The translations under genes were made by a program, and so were the position numbers. From NCBI GenBank assembly GCA_009760855.2, contig WPIO01000147.1, forward strand, positions 476,001 through 540,000: a DNA stretch of 64,000 nt. Reading direction: 5' to 3'. Within the stretch, counting starts at the first letter, position 1. Each line of letters begins with the position of its first letter. The notes under the pieces were generated by a model, which was not told the DNA's origin, made no database searches, and saw only the letters and a program-made list of their open reading frames with translations. Below are positions 1 to 10,066 of this stretch, one piece after another. The DNA is from Cristatella mucedo. Its lineage: Eukaryota; Bryozoa; Phylactolaemata; Cristatellidae.

Positions 1-89
1 CTTGCATGGCAAGCTTTTAGTAAGATTCACATACGATTAAAAAGGGGTTATGGTAAACAAACGAGACAGAACCTCAAAGTAGAGGTTAC

Positions 90-180
90 CAGTCGAGGCA
101 GTAGCTGACAGGGGCCATCAGCACCACCCAACCAATCGAGGTGCTGCAGTAAAACAACAGCTTTCTGAAACTGTTCCGTG
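90..180 (-). CDS. Possible C-terminal exon of SAAL1 (weak)
   Basis: On the minus strand an acceptor-like CTACTTTAG is followed by an open stretch reading STEQFQKAVVLLQHLDW and ending at a GTAACC donor-like site. It loosely resembles the helical segment of human SAAL1 around its LIDSLIRVLQN motif. Position, strand and order fit the SAAL1 gene that ends nearby, but there is no phase link to a confirmed exon. It may be chance. Confidence 0.3.
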
Positions 181-508
181 CTAAAGTAGGTCTAAAGGGC
201 ACCAAGTGTCTCAGCTGTATGGCATACGAACCCCCTCCCCACCCCAGTCAGCAGCACGCCGACTCCTTTACTTGCCGTGGCCAAAATCGCTTTTAGTCTG
301 AGAAGGCCATGATAAGACCATGGCCAAAATATAGACTGCCAAATGTAACATGCTACACACACACGTGGCAACATGTCTTTCCCTTAGCCTAAGGAACCCT
401 ACCCTGCCAGGAGGGGGGGGGGGGCTACATGCACTTCCCAGTTCAGAAGATGGGACCACATGGCTTCCGACCCGAGAAAAGACTCACAGCCGCCGCAATA
501 CCATCCGT

Positions 509-562
509 GTATGTATATATATATATATACATACATATATATATATACGTATATATATATAC

Positions 563-617
<55 letters not shown>
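509..617. repeat. (TA)n microsatellite with CATA/CGTA interruptions
   Basis: About 110 bp of alternating TA with ACATAC and ACGTAT interruptions. It is self-complementary, so the Tyr/Ile-rich ORFs on both strands here are artefacts. Confidence 0.95.
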
Positions 618-619
<2 letters not shown>

Positions 620-736
620 AAATATACTTACTGATGGTGAAAGTCAGGGTGCTTACAACGACTGTCGTAAACACTAAATAGCTTGAACTTTTACTTAGTG
701 ACTATCAATGCATGGCTGACAGTTCTACCGTGTTGC

Positions 737-926
737 TCAAGCCACAGAAGCTGTTACTGCCTCAATGAGCCGTTGACATGGATAAAAAATTGGTGTCGAC
801 GAACAAGTGGGTATACAAACGGCTCTATCAAACACAGCCAGTACTAGAAGAGGCAGCAAGGCTACCAAAAAGCTAGCTGTTAATACATCCAATGCGGGCA
901 GGTCGGACGGCACACGGTCAAGAGAG
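737..926 (-). CDS. Possible further SAAL1 exon (weak)
   Basis: A minus-strand acceptor-like sequence at 927-934 precedes an open frame reading DLPALDVLTASFLVALLP that runs to a stop near 737. It could correspond to the human SAAL1 segment containing WLDVYMHILQLL, the next piece expected after the exon at 1108-1259. Similarity is slight and no good donor was found. Confidence 0.25.
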
Positions 927-1107
927 CTAGCATTAAGGGGAATGTCGGGCATTGCCGGAAAAATGGGTAAAAAAAAATGAAAGTTGAGATACGACACAGA
1001 GATAAGACACAGAAAGAAGTGTGCATCTGCGGCAAGGATAGCAGCACGCCACCAAGAGAAGTGTTTTGGATGTTGAGACCCATCGACAACCGACAATCGA
1101 CAACCGA

Positions 1108-1259
1108 CCCGATCTGCTGCATGGCTTCTAGCAATGCCAACAGGAAGGAACTGTGCCCATTCTCGCCATCCATGCCGACTTTCACCCACGAGTTGCAGAC
1201 ACTCTGATTTGCGTCGAACAAGATGTCAACAACTTGTGCCACATTTTGCAGAAGACCAT
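1108..1259 (-). CDS. SAAL1: SAAL1 exon 6
   Basis: The acceptor TTCATGTTGCAG leads into a frame reading GLLQNVAQVVDILFDANQS and then LLALLEAMQQIG. The phase completes the codon split at the end of the exon at 1379-1557. The donor is unclear because the CGGTTGTCG sequence is repeated here, so the left edge is approximate. Confidence 0.75.
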
Positions 1260-3881
1260 CTGCAACATGAAGGCCACCAGCTCGATGAAACACGGCAGCA
1301 TGCTGAACAACTAGCCAGGCGATTATGAAGCTGTGGGCACCAAACCGTGCCCGCATGCTGAAAGAATAAATACTTGACCATTTGTCGAACTTTGAAGAAT
1401 GAAGGTAATGGTGCGGCAGACTGAATCATGCGAATTCTCTATGGCCGACAGCCATATCGATCTGGTTGCAGAGCATGACAGAACGGTAGACAAGAAGCGC
1501 GAGGTTTCGACAAGGGTCGGAGGGTCATCGCTATCCATAAGCAGTAGTGACATGTGCCTGCAGGATACAAACAAAAGTACACGGTGGCAAAACAGAAAGC
1601 TTGCCTTTCGTCAGCCTTATCTGTTATAATAATCCACAAAAATCCACATCTAAATAAAAAATGCAAAGGGAGCAACTTACACCAAGTCTTCATGAGCAGC
1701 CATCTGCTCTGCTATAGCAGGGTGACATGCCAAGTTGCCGAGAATGCCGATGGCTATTTCCTTAAAGAACATGGCGATCACAAATTTACATAACGGTGCA
1801 ATACAGACTAAACAATGTATAGAAACTGAATCGAGCAAATTAACCAAATACTCAACACGAAAAAATTCCAGCAGAGTCAAAAAGCAAAGAGCCGTTGTGC
1901 TTTCGATCGGCAATGTAAGAATGCCGATTTCCACAACCGAAGAGCTGAACAAACAGCTCTTGACCAGGTTAACTCAGTGTAAAGAAAATCTAAGGTAAAT
2001 GCTAAATAGAGATACTACGAAAGGAGGACAGAGTGTGGTGCAGGGCAAAGAGAGAGGAGAGGGGAAAGAGGGATAGGGGAGAGAAAGAAAACAGAGCACA
2101 AAAGAGTGAGTGCCAGAGAGGCGAGAGATGGAGAGGGGAAGTGATGGAAAGGCGACAGATGGGCAAAAAATGGCAATGCTCATAAAAGCATCAACAAAAA
2201 GATGGTAGCACAAACCGTTGCTCTCGGTGATCTCGAGTTGACAATAATACCGGTGAAGATATTCACGACATCGTAGTCCTTCAGGAATGTGGCCACTTCC
2301 TGGACAAGAAGTGGAGCCAGCCAGTCAGATGACAGGCAAGCTTGCATGTGTTGCATTTGCATACATTGGGTGAAGTCTCGGCTTGCAGCTCTCAGCAGCT
2401 GAAATTTCGATTGCGGTGATGATGCAATGCCAATGAGCCCAAGCAACATACCAAATCCATTGACATGTCCCACAACAGGCAAAGCTCATTTTGGAAGGCA
2501 TCGCTGAGATTGACATTAGTAGCTCTATCACCAGCAGCACCCTCATTGTCAGCCAGGCCTGGCTTGCCATCTTGAAACTGAAAAGAACAAGACTACCATT
2601 GGCACTTCACGGATTTGCCACACACAGCATGCAGAGGTGAAACCAAGCTGTGGCAGGCGTGGCATCTAGAGCTGGACCAACAGCCTCTAGGAAGTGGCAT
2701 GCCCCTTCCCCACGTCAAAGTTGTCTCAAAGACTGAGCAAGCCCGGCCTTTCCAAGCCCTACCACTTGGTTCACGAACGAATCACTAAAACGTAGCAAAT
2801 GCTCACACCTTCTTTACTGCAGCTAACAGCATGCCGACTCCCAAGCCAGCCAGCTAGCCTAACTCGCCTGCTCGGTATACCAAGAGTTTGCTTGTGAACA
2901 TACACTGCAAGCGCACGGACGTGCGCAAATGGCATCAGCCAGGCCACGGTCCAAAACTTAAAGCACAGCAGTAGGGGGCATTGAACCTCCGCACACCGGA
3001 GTATCACATGAATGCAATATGATTTGGGCATATGCCTTTTAAAACTACAAACCTAATTAACAAGTCAACTACATGCAAGCACCACCGGCTCATGAGCATC
3101 CTTATCATCTTGCTAAACCACATGAATAACATCTTAGTCAGACTAAAAGTCTATATTCTCAGCCCCACCTAGCCATTAGGGTTGTATAGGCAGGTCCCTT
3201 GCCAAGAGCTCTGGGCCGGTCTAACGCCAGACCCTCCTAACGCCTGCAGCAGCTTCTGCGCCGATATCCGGATCTCCAAAATGACAGCAAGCAAAAACTA
3301 CGCACGGTACTTTTACAATTTACAGTCACATAATTGCATGTTATGCTCCTGCTTGGCATAACCATAGTATGGCGATCGTGAAGAATCCGAAAAGTCTAGC
3401 AACGACGATAGGATAAGAGCAAGGCTGCTTTAAAAAAAAGCTGTCGGAAACCTCGAGCATTGACCAAGAATCAGGCTAAGAACACTAGTTGGAGGGGATT
3501 GGGATTTCGATGAACCGGCGGGGGAACCCTGGCGATGGGTGCTCGATCAAACCACCAGCGGAAACAAACTCAGCCGCAAACATCAAATTGCTGGAACTGG
3601 CACACAAAGAATCAGATTAGAAGAATGAGATTAGGATTTTGAGTAGAGCAAACATGTACTGCTAATGCCGTGGGAAACTCGGGCCGCCAGACACTGCAGG
3701 GCAGCACGCGAACCTTGGCCAGCTTGAGCAGAATTGACAGCAGCCACCGCTTGCTGTAGGCAGTCCCACCGACATTGTCTGAATACAATAATTCATTATC
3801 CACTTCGTTTGGCGCCTCGGGGTTGCAACTGAGAGGGCTATACATAGCCTCGCCACCAGGTTTGCGGTCGCCGCCATCCAT
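1108..3881 (-). CDS. SAAL1: SAAL1, serum amyloid A-like 1 (armadillo-like protein), 3' end unresolved
   Basis: Six minus-strand exons join in phase: 3714-3881 (start ATG at 3881), 2452-2577, 2216-2299, 1681-1760, 1379-1557 and about 1108-1259. Conserved stretches match human SAAL1 in order: GGTAYSKRWLL, LCLLWDMSMD, IAIGILGNLAC, DSDDPPTLVETSRFL, FILQSSTN, VAQVVDILFD and LLALLEAM. Nearly every junction is GT..AG, and phases agree at all five joins (0, 0, 0, 2, 1). The first donor (GTTCGC) and the third (GTTTGT) are weak. Known family: an ARM-repeat-like protein linked to cell proliferation, with no defined enzymatic activity. About 228 codons are accounted for against roughly 474 in human, so the C-terminal half is missing or unrecognised. 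Part of it may be the weak candidates at 737-926 and 90-180 or lie beyond the window edge. An in-frame ATG at 3845 is an alternative start. Confidence 0.85.
1379..1557 (-). CDS. SAAL1: SAAL1 exon 5
   Basis: The acceptor TTTGTATCCTGCAG precedes it and a GTCAAG donor follows. It encodes the family's best-conserved block, DSDDPPTLVETSRFL, then IENSHDSVCRTITFILQSS. It begins by completing a Val codon left by exon 4. Confidence 0.88.
1681..1760 (-). CDS. SAAL1: SAAL1 exon 4
   Basis: Encodes EIAIGILGNLACHPAIAEQM, matching the ICVGILGNMACF block of human SAAL1. The donor is GTAAGT. Confidence 0.88.
2216..2299 (-). CDS. SAAL1: SAAL1 exon 3
   Basis: Encodes EVATFLKDYDVVNIFTGII, then NSRSPRAT, aligned with DVALFLQEFNAPDIFMGVL of human SAAL1. 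The acceptor CTTCTTGTCCAG is good; the donor GTTTGT is non-consensus but phase-correct. Confidence 0.85.
2452..2577 (-). CDS. SAAL1: SAAL1 exon 2
   Basis: A 42-codon exon with acceptor TTGTTCTTTTCAG and donor GTATGT. Its end reads NELCLLWDMSMD, nearly identical to the human ICRVWDMSMD. The first half is acidic and poorly conserved, as in the family. Confidence 0.85.
3714..3881 (-). CDS. SAAL1: SAAL1 exon 1 with start codon
   Basis: The frame from ATG at 3881 runs through a low-complexity N-terminus to NVGGTAYSKRWLLSILLKL, matching CIGSTVYSKHWLFGVL of human SAAL1. The donor (AAG then GTTCGC) is weak but joins exon 2 in phase. ATG at 3845 could be used instead. Confidence 0.75.
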
Positions 3882-6490
3882 GCTGGCAGCACCCACGCGA
3901 GCAGCTGTAGCAGACCTCGCGCATGCCCGCTGACCCCACAACCCCAACTATTGATGCCAATAGCCTTCTGGGTAGAGCGCCAGTGTCGGGGGGGGGGGGG
4001 AGGCTGTATCCAATGTGAGCTACACTTGAACTAACTAAGACCTGCAAGTGCCACAGAGGCAGTAATATTAGCATCATAAGCATTCTGTGTGACCCTGGAA
4101 AAGTCCCAGACGCCGATTGACTCGCCCCTTCATTGGGATTCGGCCTAGTAAGCCGGTGCAAATAGAGTTCTGAGCAAGTGCTGCAGTCCTAGTCCGTGGC
4201 GGTAGACGAATTCACAGCTCAAATAAACGGGTAAAATTTGCTTACAAAAATTTTGATAGGTTGCTTTAAGCGGCACCGATCCAGGGTGGAGGGCCGTCGA
4301 GCCTAAAACTTTCCAGCCAGCGTCTCATTGACGTTTGCCTTTTTTCCCTCCAAATCAGCTGGTGTAGCGAGGTCAGGGCGCTGATGGTTTTTATAGATTT
4401 GGAGCTATATCAATTTTACAGGAAGCTCTTGTGAGTGCCTTAAATATACATACACCTACGTACCTCGGGCTGCTGGGGTATGGTAGCCTCATTCCAGTTG
4501 CATCCATCAGCCGCATACGAATACAGCAAAATTACACCATTGCAGATTTAATTATAAGGATAAATAAACAAATAAATAAATATATATATATATCTAAAAT
4601 ACTTCATTCAAATCTAGCCAGTAAAGATTTTTTTAATAAAATGAATTGACCGAAACGGAGCGCTTGCAGTCACTTATAAATGCAACATTTGACTTCACCT
4701 AGTACGAAGACAAGCAAGTGCGTTTCCGCGGTTCATTTCAGCACAATTAAGACTCCATTCTTTAAACACGCGTGCACTTCAATGCTCATCTCTTCGTTTG
4801 CTGGTCAGCGCCGGTTACTTATGGTTGGGCATCTTGCGCCAGCCTTGAGCGAGGCTTCAGCCTTCGGAAGAACCGGATGCCGGAGCGTGTACCCGCGCCC
4901 GCTCAGAGGCTTGAGTTGGCATTTAGACAGTACAGTTCGCTCTGTAGGGAGAAGCGTAGACGCTAAGGCCTCGAAAGCTCAACAACCTACAATTTGGTTG
5001 TGGCGGCAATAGCTGGCCGCTCTACCGGCCATCATTCCGCTGCCGGGAGCGCCGAAGTGGCCGGATGTTCCGCCGTCCTCTTTGCCAGCCGGTGGGCCCC
5101 TAGCACCGCCTAACCCCCTCATGCGCCGACTAATAAGTGATAACCCTAACATCCGGGATGCAGGGAAAAATACCCACCCCACTCAAAAGATATACCCAGA
5201 ACAACTCCAAGGTTCCAGCTCAGAGACTGCGTAGCATAGGCGGAATCAAAACGAGAATGTCGATAAACGTAACCACCAAGGTCAGCAACTTACTGGAGCA
5301 ACTTAAGTATTCAGAGCAGACTCGGAGTTTGTTAATAGGAGATTCAGAAATTTATAAATATCTGGGCAGTTCGGTCGGTCTTGCCGGCATCGTTAGTCAT
5401 AATCCCCCGTCAGCTGGTGCGACGCGACCTCCACGCCGGCTTCGAGCGAGACTTTGTGGATGAGCTGGAAATGGAACAGCAGCCGCGCTGCCTATCGCCA
5501 GGCGTGCGCTCGCTCGTATCCTGGTATCCAGCGAACGAACGCTGCCTCGACGCTGCTCGCTTACCGCACAGCAGCTGGGGTCTTTTCAGAAGCTCTGCGT
5601 CAGTGCTGTGATTTTCAGCAGCCCAGTAGTGTGGGAGAAATTCTCTTCTGGCTCAGCCGGGGCTTTCCGAATGTTGTCAAGAAACGGCTAAAGTGGGAGG
5701 GGGAGGATGTCCGAGCACCTGAGAATTTGTAAACATTGTGCATGACCTAAATATAAATTATTATTTGAGCACAGTACTGCGGGATGTATAGTATGCAAAA
5801 TGTTTCAGCATTGACTTCTCTCCATTCTATGTTTAATTTAATCATTTTTGGCCATTCAAAAATGATCTAAACATGGCTTTACCATTGCAATATCTATAGG
5901 CTTCAGATGGTTACTCCAGCTAGAATCTGTAATCGATCTATTCATCTCTGAAAGGCAGTTCTGCAAGGGATCTCTCCAGCACGTACGTTATTTTTCGTGA
6001 TGCCATTGTTACTTCTATGAAGTTTAACGATGATTGCTCCATTCGTTTGCCATATGTGCACATCGTTAGGAAAATGCCAGGGCAGATATTCTACATTGGT
6101 CACATTCTCCCTGAACTGGGTTTTTTGGTTGAGCTCATGTGACGAGTATCCTAAAACATACTACAGCGGCTTATTATCTGGCTATGTCTAATTTTCGGGG
6201 AAATATAGTATCGTATGGCCGTTTCTACATCGTAATACCATACAGCGAAAATTTGATTTCAATCAGAGGTACAGCTCAAATTTTTACGAAGGGCAAGACA
6301 TGTCGCTAATAAAATTTCAAGCGCAAAATCAAATTTTTCATTCAATACGCACTCAGGGGCCCATCAGGCTGCTCATCGACTGGGACACAAGTTCTTCGTT
6401 AGTTATAGTCTACACTCATCGCCATGCATCATACAATTATGTTATTTGGTTGTTTTTTTACCGGCCATCTTTGCACACAACATCAACATG
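3882..6490. other. Intergenic region upstream of SAAL1, probable promoter area
   Basis: No recognised gene. It contains a run of G at 3989-4002 and a GC-richer, CpG-containing stretch around 4800-5130 and 5370-5600, which is where the SAAL1 promoter would be expected. Several overlapping ORFs of 60-110 codons on both strands match nothing I recognise. The rest, 5730-6490, is AT-rich with no visible feature. Confidence 0.45.
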
Positions 6491-6493
6491 TTC

Positions 6494-7210
6494 TTAATGC
6501 AATGTAAAGCCTTTAAAACATGTATGGTTGTAGATGTCGGCAGCAGAGGCAGTGCCATAAATGAATGATTTAAGCTGCTGCTGATTCGGAAGATTTAGCT
6601 CAACGCCGGGAAAGTTGATTGCATAGAACCTGCCGGCGAGTTTGTTAGTTTTATCGGTCCCAAAAAAGGCAGCCAACTGATTTTGATGCGATACGCATCA
6701 GCGAGGCAGAGCTTCTCAGCTGAAAAACCACTAAATATGGCACTGAATTCAATTACGACTTTGTCGATCGTATTTTTGGTGAAAAATGACACAGAAGGCA
6801 CGATTACAAGCTTCGTCGACCTTGACCAACAAATCAGGGGAGCCAGTTTCGAAAATCTCATCAAGTTCGTGGACGGTTGGCTCCACTAAGTCTGTTGCAT
6901 ACAGTATGTGCTCGTCATCTCGGGTCATCGTGGACGATGTAGCAGCCTCTCTGGCTTTGCCTTGCAGAGCTTCCGAGGATTCGGCGAATCGGGTCCTCTG
7001 ATGTAAGTGCACCAAATCCACGAAGTACAGCCCCTCTGTGTGGGTGTGCCTTGGGTGTCAAGATGAATCGCTGCAGCGTCAGATGAGCTGTATCCCGGAG
7101 CGCTCGTGGCGGACGTGTGTGGCATGAGGCAGAAGAAGCCCTGCAGATGAAGTAAAGCTGGGCGAGAACAAAATTCAACGGAAGAACGTGTGGAAGAGGC
7201 TTACACACTG
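6494..7210 (-). other. Unrecognised minus-strand ORF cluster (possible decayed gene or transposon)
   Basis: Three overlapping minus-strand frames are unusually protein-like. 6749-7021 contains YATDLVEPTVHELDEIFE and LLVKVDEACNRAFCVI, 6595-6864 contains IDKVVIEFSAIFSGF, and 6494-6676 contains KLAGRFYAINFPGVEL. Read 7210 to 6494 they could be one broken frame with shifts or small introns. I do not recognise the family. Confidence 0.3.
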
Positions 7211-7639
7211 CAACGAGCCGGATGAGGCTCGCGCGGTGCGTTCGTGCGTAGCCTCATCCACAGTGCACGTGCTCTTACGTGAAACGGTCACCTCGGTTGC
7301 TTCGATCGGAAAAGAGAAAGCCTAGCGTCCATTTAGGCCGACGGCCGGGCAGAAAGCCGTGAGCCAGACCGATGATCTCTCGTGACCGACGAAGCAAGTG
7401 GCTTGCCAGCCTTGCCAGTGCCTGCAGCGGTCTGTGCAACGTCGGCCAGTCGAAAGTAGGTGCCCTGTACATTCACTGCGGTCTTCACTTCGTTAACCAC
7501 TATGTTATCCGAGCACCCACGGGGTACAGAAAAGCCGAAAGGAGATTCTATTGGATGACTAAATACCACATGAACATTTTCTAATACTATTAGAAATCGT
7601 TAAGGGTGTTCGCCATAGGAGCATGCCAGTGGTACGATC

Positions 7640-8400
7640 GAAATATGTGGCTCCGTCTTAGCTAGCTGTCCTGCTACACCAGTTTCAGTCTCCTCGGGTC
7701 CTCTACGGACAACTACGGACAACACTGCTTCCTTCGGACGCTTAAGCATCATTGGGGACATAAACGTTTGCTCTGCATGTCCTAGACTTCGCAACTCACT
7801 TCCACAATTCTTAAGCGACGACATCTCTCCTGCTGCCGACTTATGCAATCCTTTCCAGTCGTTCTGAGCCTCTACTTCCATGTTACACACTTCGTCAATT
7901 ACTCTCTTGATGTAGTTTGGTTCGTACTTCAGAGAGCCAGCCGATGAACAACGCCGTCGGTTTATTGCTCAAGGCACGGAGCCGCAAGACGCACGACTGC
8001 CTTCGCCCCCTTCTCACACTCGAGCCTCCTCTCCTCGACTCCGGCTGTCTCTTGGCCGACCCCGATGGTGAATCCACCATCTGTTCACCAGCGGGTTATC
8101 GGCCTTTGTCAACGCCTCATTAGAAGCTGACCACAGCTGTGCACAGGCCCCTCTCGGGGATGCTCCCACCAGCTGTTGAGGAAAGGAGCGATACCAGCCC
8201 GCATGCAATCGAACTACACTTGGCTCAGCCATGCTTGTCACTTTCTCTTTGTTGCGTGAGATGGAGTCAGTTGACTACAATATGAGTGCTGAAAGCCGCC
8301 CAGGCTAGGAGTGCTTTGCGTGGAAACTCTAAAGCACACCGCCCGCTTAGTCTTCGTGGCTTTGTGAACTTGCAGACAGAGATAAATTCCATTACATCAC
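7640..8400 (+). mobile_element. LINE-B (CR1/L2-type) 3' fragment, interrupted by a solo LTR
   Basis: The segment follows the C-terminal end and 3' tail of the LINE-B copy at 60865-62310: the Leu-Ala-Glu-Leu-Leu-His-Gln stretch, the ARG-LRNSLPQF-like stretch, then CTTTCTCTTTGTTGCG and a tail ending in a TTCCATTACATC-like sequence. It has decayed frames and is interrupted at 7911-8218 by an LTR. It is a 5'-truncated copy, as is typical of target-primed insertion. Confidence 0.75.
7911..8218 (-). mobile_element. Solo LTR, 308 bp, with 5-bp target-site duplication
   Basis: The element begins TGTAGTT and ends AACTACA, the short inverted repeat with TG..CA ends seen in LTR retrotransposons. It is flanked by CTTGA (7906-7910) and CTTGG (8219-8223), a 5-bp duplication with one difference. 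Removing the element and one flank restores the LINE-B sequence exactly. On the minus strand an AATAAA (7966-7961) lies about 50 bp from the 3' end, as expected for R/U5. No internal coding region or second LTR was seen. Confidence 0.75.
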
Positions 8401-10066
8401 CTCCTCGCTCCCATGGTTAGCACTTGAGTCATACCGACTCCCCAGCAACTAATCACCTCGCCGTCTCTCGAACTTAATTCAATTCTTCGGCGCTAAAGAC
8501 TTCAGCTCGTATGCACCGCCAAGCACCCGGAACTTGCTTGAGCCTACGGTCATCGCCTACCAAGACCTTCCATGGTTCAAGTATCAGCCGTCTACTCCGT
8601 TCAGCTTTACATTCGCTACGTTGAGCTACATGCACGCTTTGTTTTATTACTGCGTGCACTTCATTCGCTGTACTTCGGTGCATGCTGCAAGCAAGAGGTC
8701 AGTGGCCGTGACTATCTTCATATCTGCGTGAGCACGTTGGCCTGATCGTGATACTCAATCGCTAATACTGTGCATGTAAGTAAACCTTGGTAATGGATTC
8801 TCTAGTAGCGAATTGTAAAGTGGTGGGATAGAGCTCTGGTTCTGTTAGGATGCTCTTCAAGCGAACTCTCATTATCATTACTATTTATTTAGGAATGTGT
8901 ACCTAAAAGAAATTGGAAGCTTACATGACGCTTTGGTTAGGCACTGCACTTTTTCTTCTGCTACATTACGGTTTAATATATCGTGCAAGCGTAGCATAGC
9001 ATTTCAGTTCTTTCTACGGCCGCCTTAAAGGCAATCCATTCTTAACTTTAGTGCAATGCCCTCGAAGAATGGTTCACAGAATTCTGTCGCGGACCAACGG
9101 CATAGAGCTCGCAGGGCGGAGGTAGACTCAGCGATCACCATAGATACGTCTGCGGTTGCCAAGTAAAGGCCCTGCAGGAGCAATTACACCGTAGAAACAA
9201 CGTCCTGCTATTGACTACATACGGGGAAAAGCAAGAAGAAATGGTCAAGATTTTGAAGTTTTCGGAAAGTTTGCCTTTTAGAAAACAAACAAGTTATAAT
9301 TGCAATCCCTAGTTTTGACAATTGGCAAGTTTTTTAAGACATGTTTACACCAGCTCATTGAGCTCCCACTTACGACTTCCTGTGACTATTATGCCAACGG
9401 AATGGTGTTTTTTCGGTAAACTTTGAAATGCATATGCGTTAAATTTTTAATGTATTGAACCCAAGGTCGCCTATCCCACTGGTAGTTATAATAATCGAAA
9501 AGTCTAAACTTAAACTCATGAAGCTAGACTCAGCCCTTTGCGGTGGGGACCCAACTTCGGCGAATGGCTATCTCAGTCTATTCATGCTTTATTAACTCGC
9601 CATGCCATACGCCCCTTCGAGTCCGTATAACCGGAAGTGAATAACGCTCGGCAACTATGTTGAGCTCAGTGCAAGTCGTTGATTTCAGTAAATTTATTGA
9701 AACTAGCGGCATAGTGCACTCCCTCTGTGTCGGTGTCTGAGTACTTCCGAAAAGAGCTATCCTTAAATTTCTGTCAGGGTAATATGACGCTGGATTCTGG
9801 CTGCCTTTGTGTGCTGCTGCGTTTGCGTGACACATTAAGCTACGTCCGGGCACGCGGAAAATCCTTGGCCCGATGATGCCCACGAAGCAGGAAACTCTTG
9901 AAGACAACGCACGACAATGGCAGTATCAGAAGGTGTGGGGAAACGGTCTCAGCTTGGCTCCGTGACAAGCTTTTTACTGTCCGTAACAACTAGACGTCGT
10001 AAGGGGTACTTTAATTTCCCGTCTTCGGGACCGCGGTAACCAATCACTGCACTATCACCGCCGCTA
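8401..10066. other. Region without a recognised gene
   Basis: Mostly AT-rich unique-looking sequence. A 109-codon minus-strand ORF at 9578-9907 contains TQTPTQRECT, which echoes TPTQRGCT in a minus-strand frame near 7040, so both may derive from one old repeat. Nothing else is supported. Confidence 0.4.

Noticed and set aside
399-681. Tyr/Ile-rich ORFs on both strands
   Set aside because: They translate a (TA)n microsatellite.
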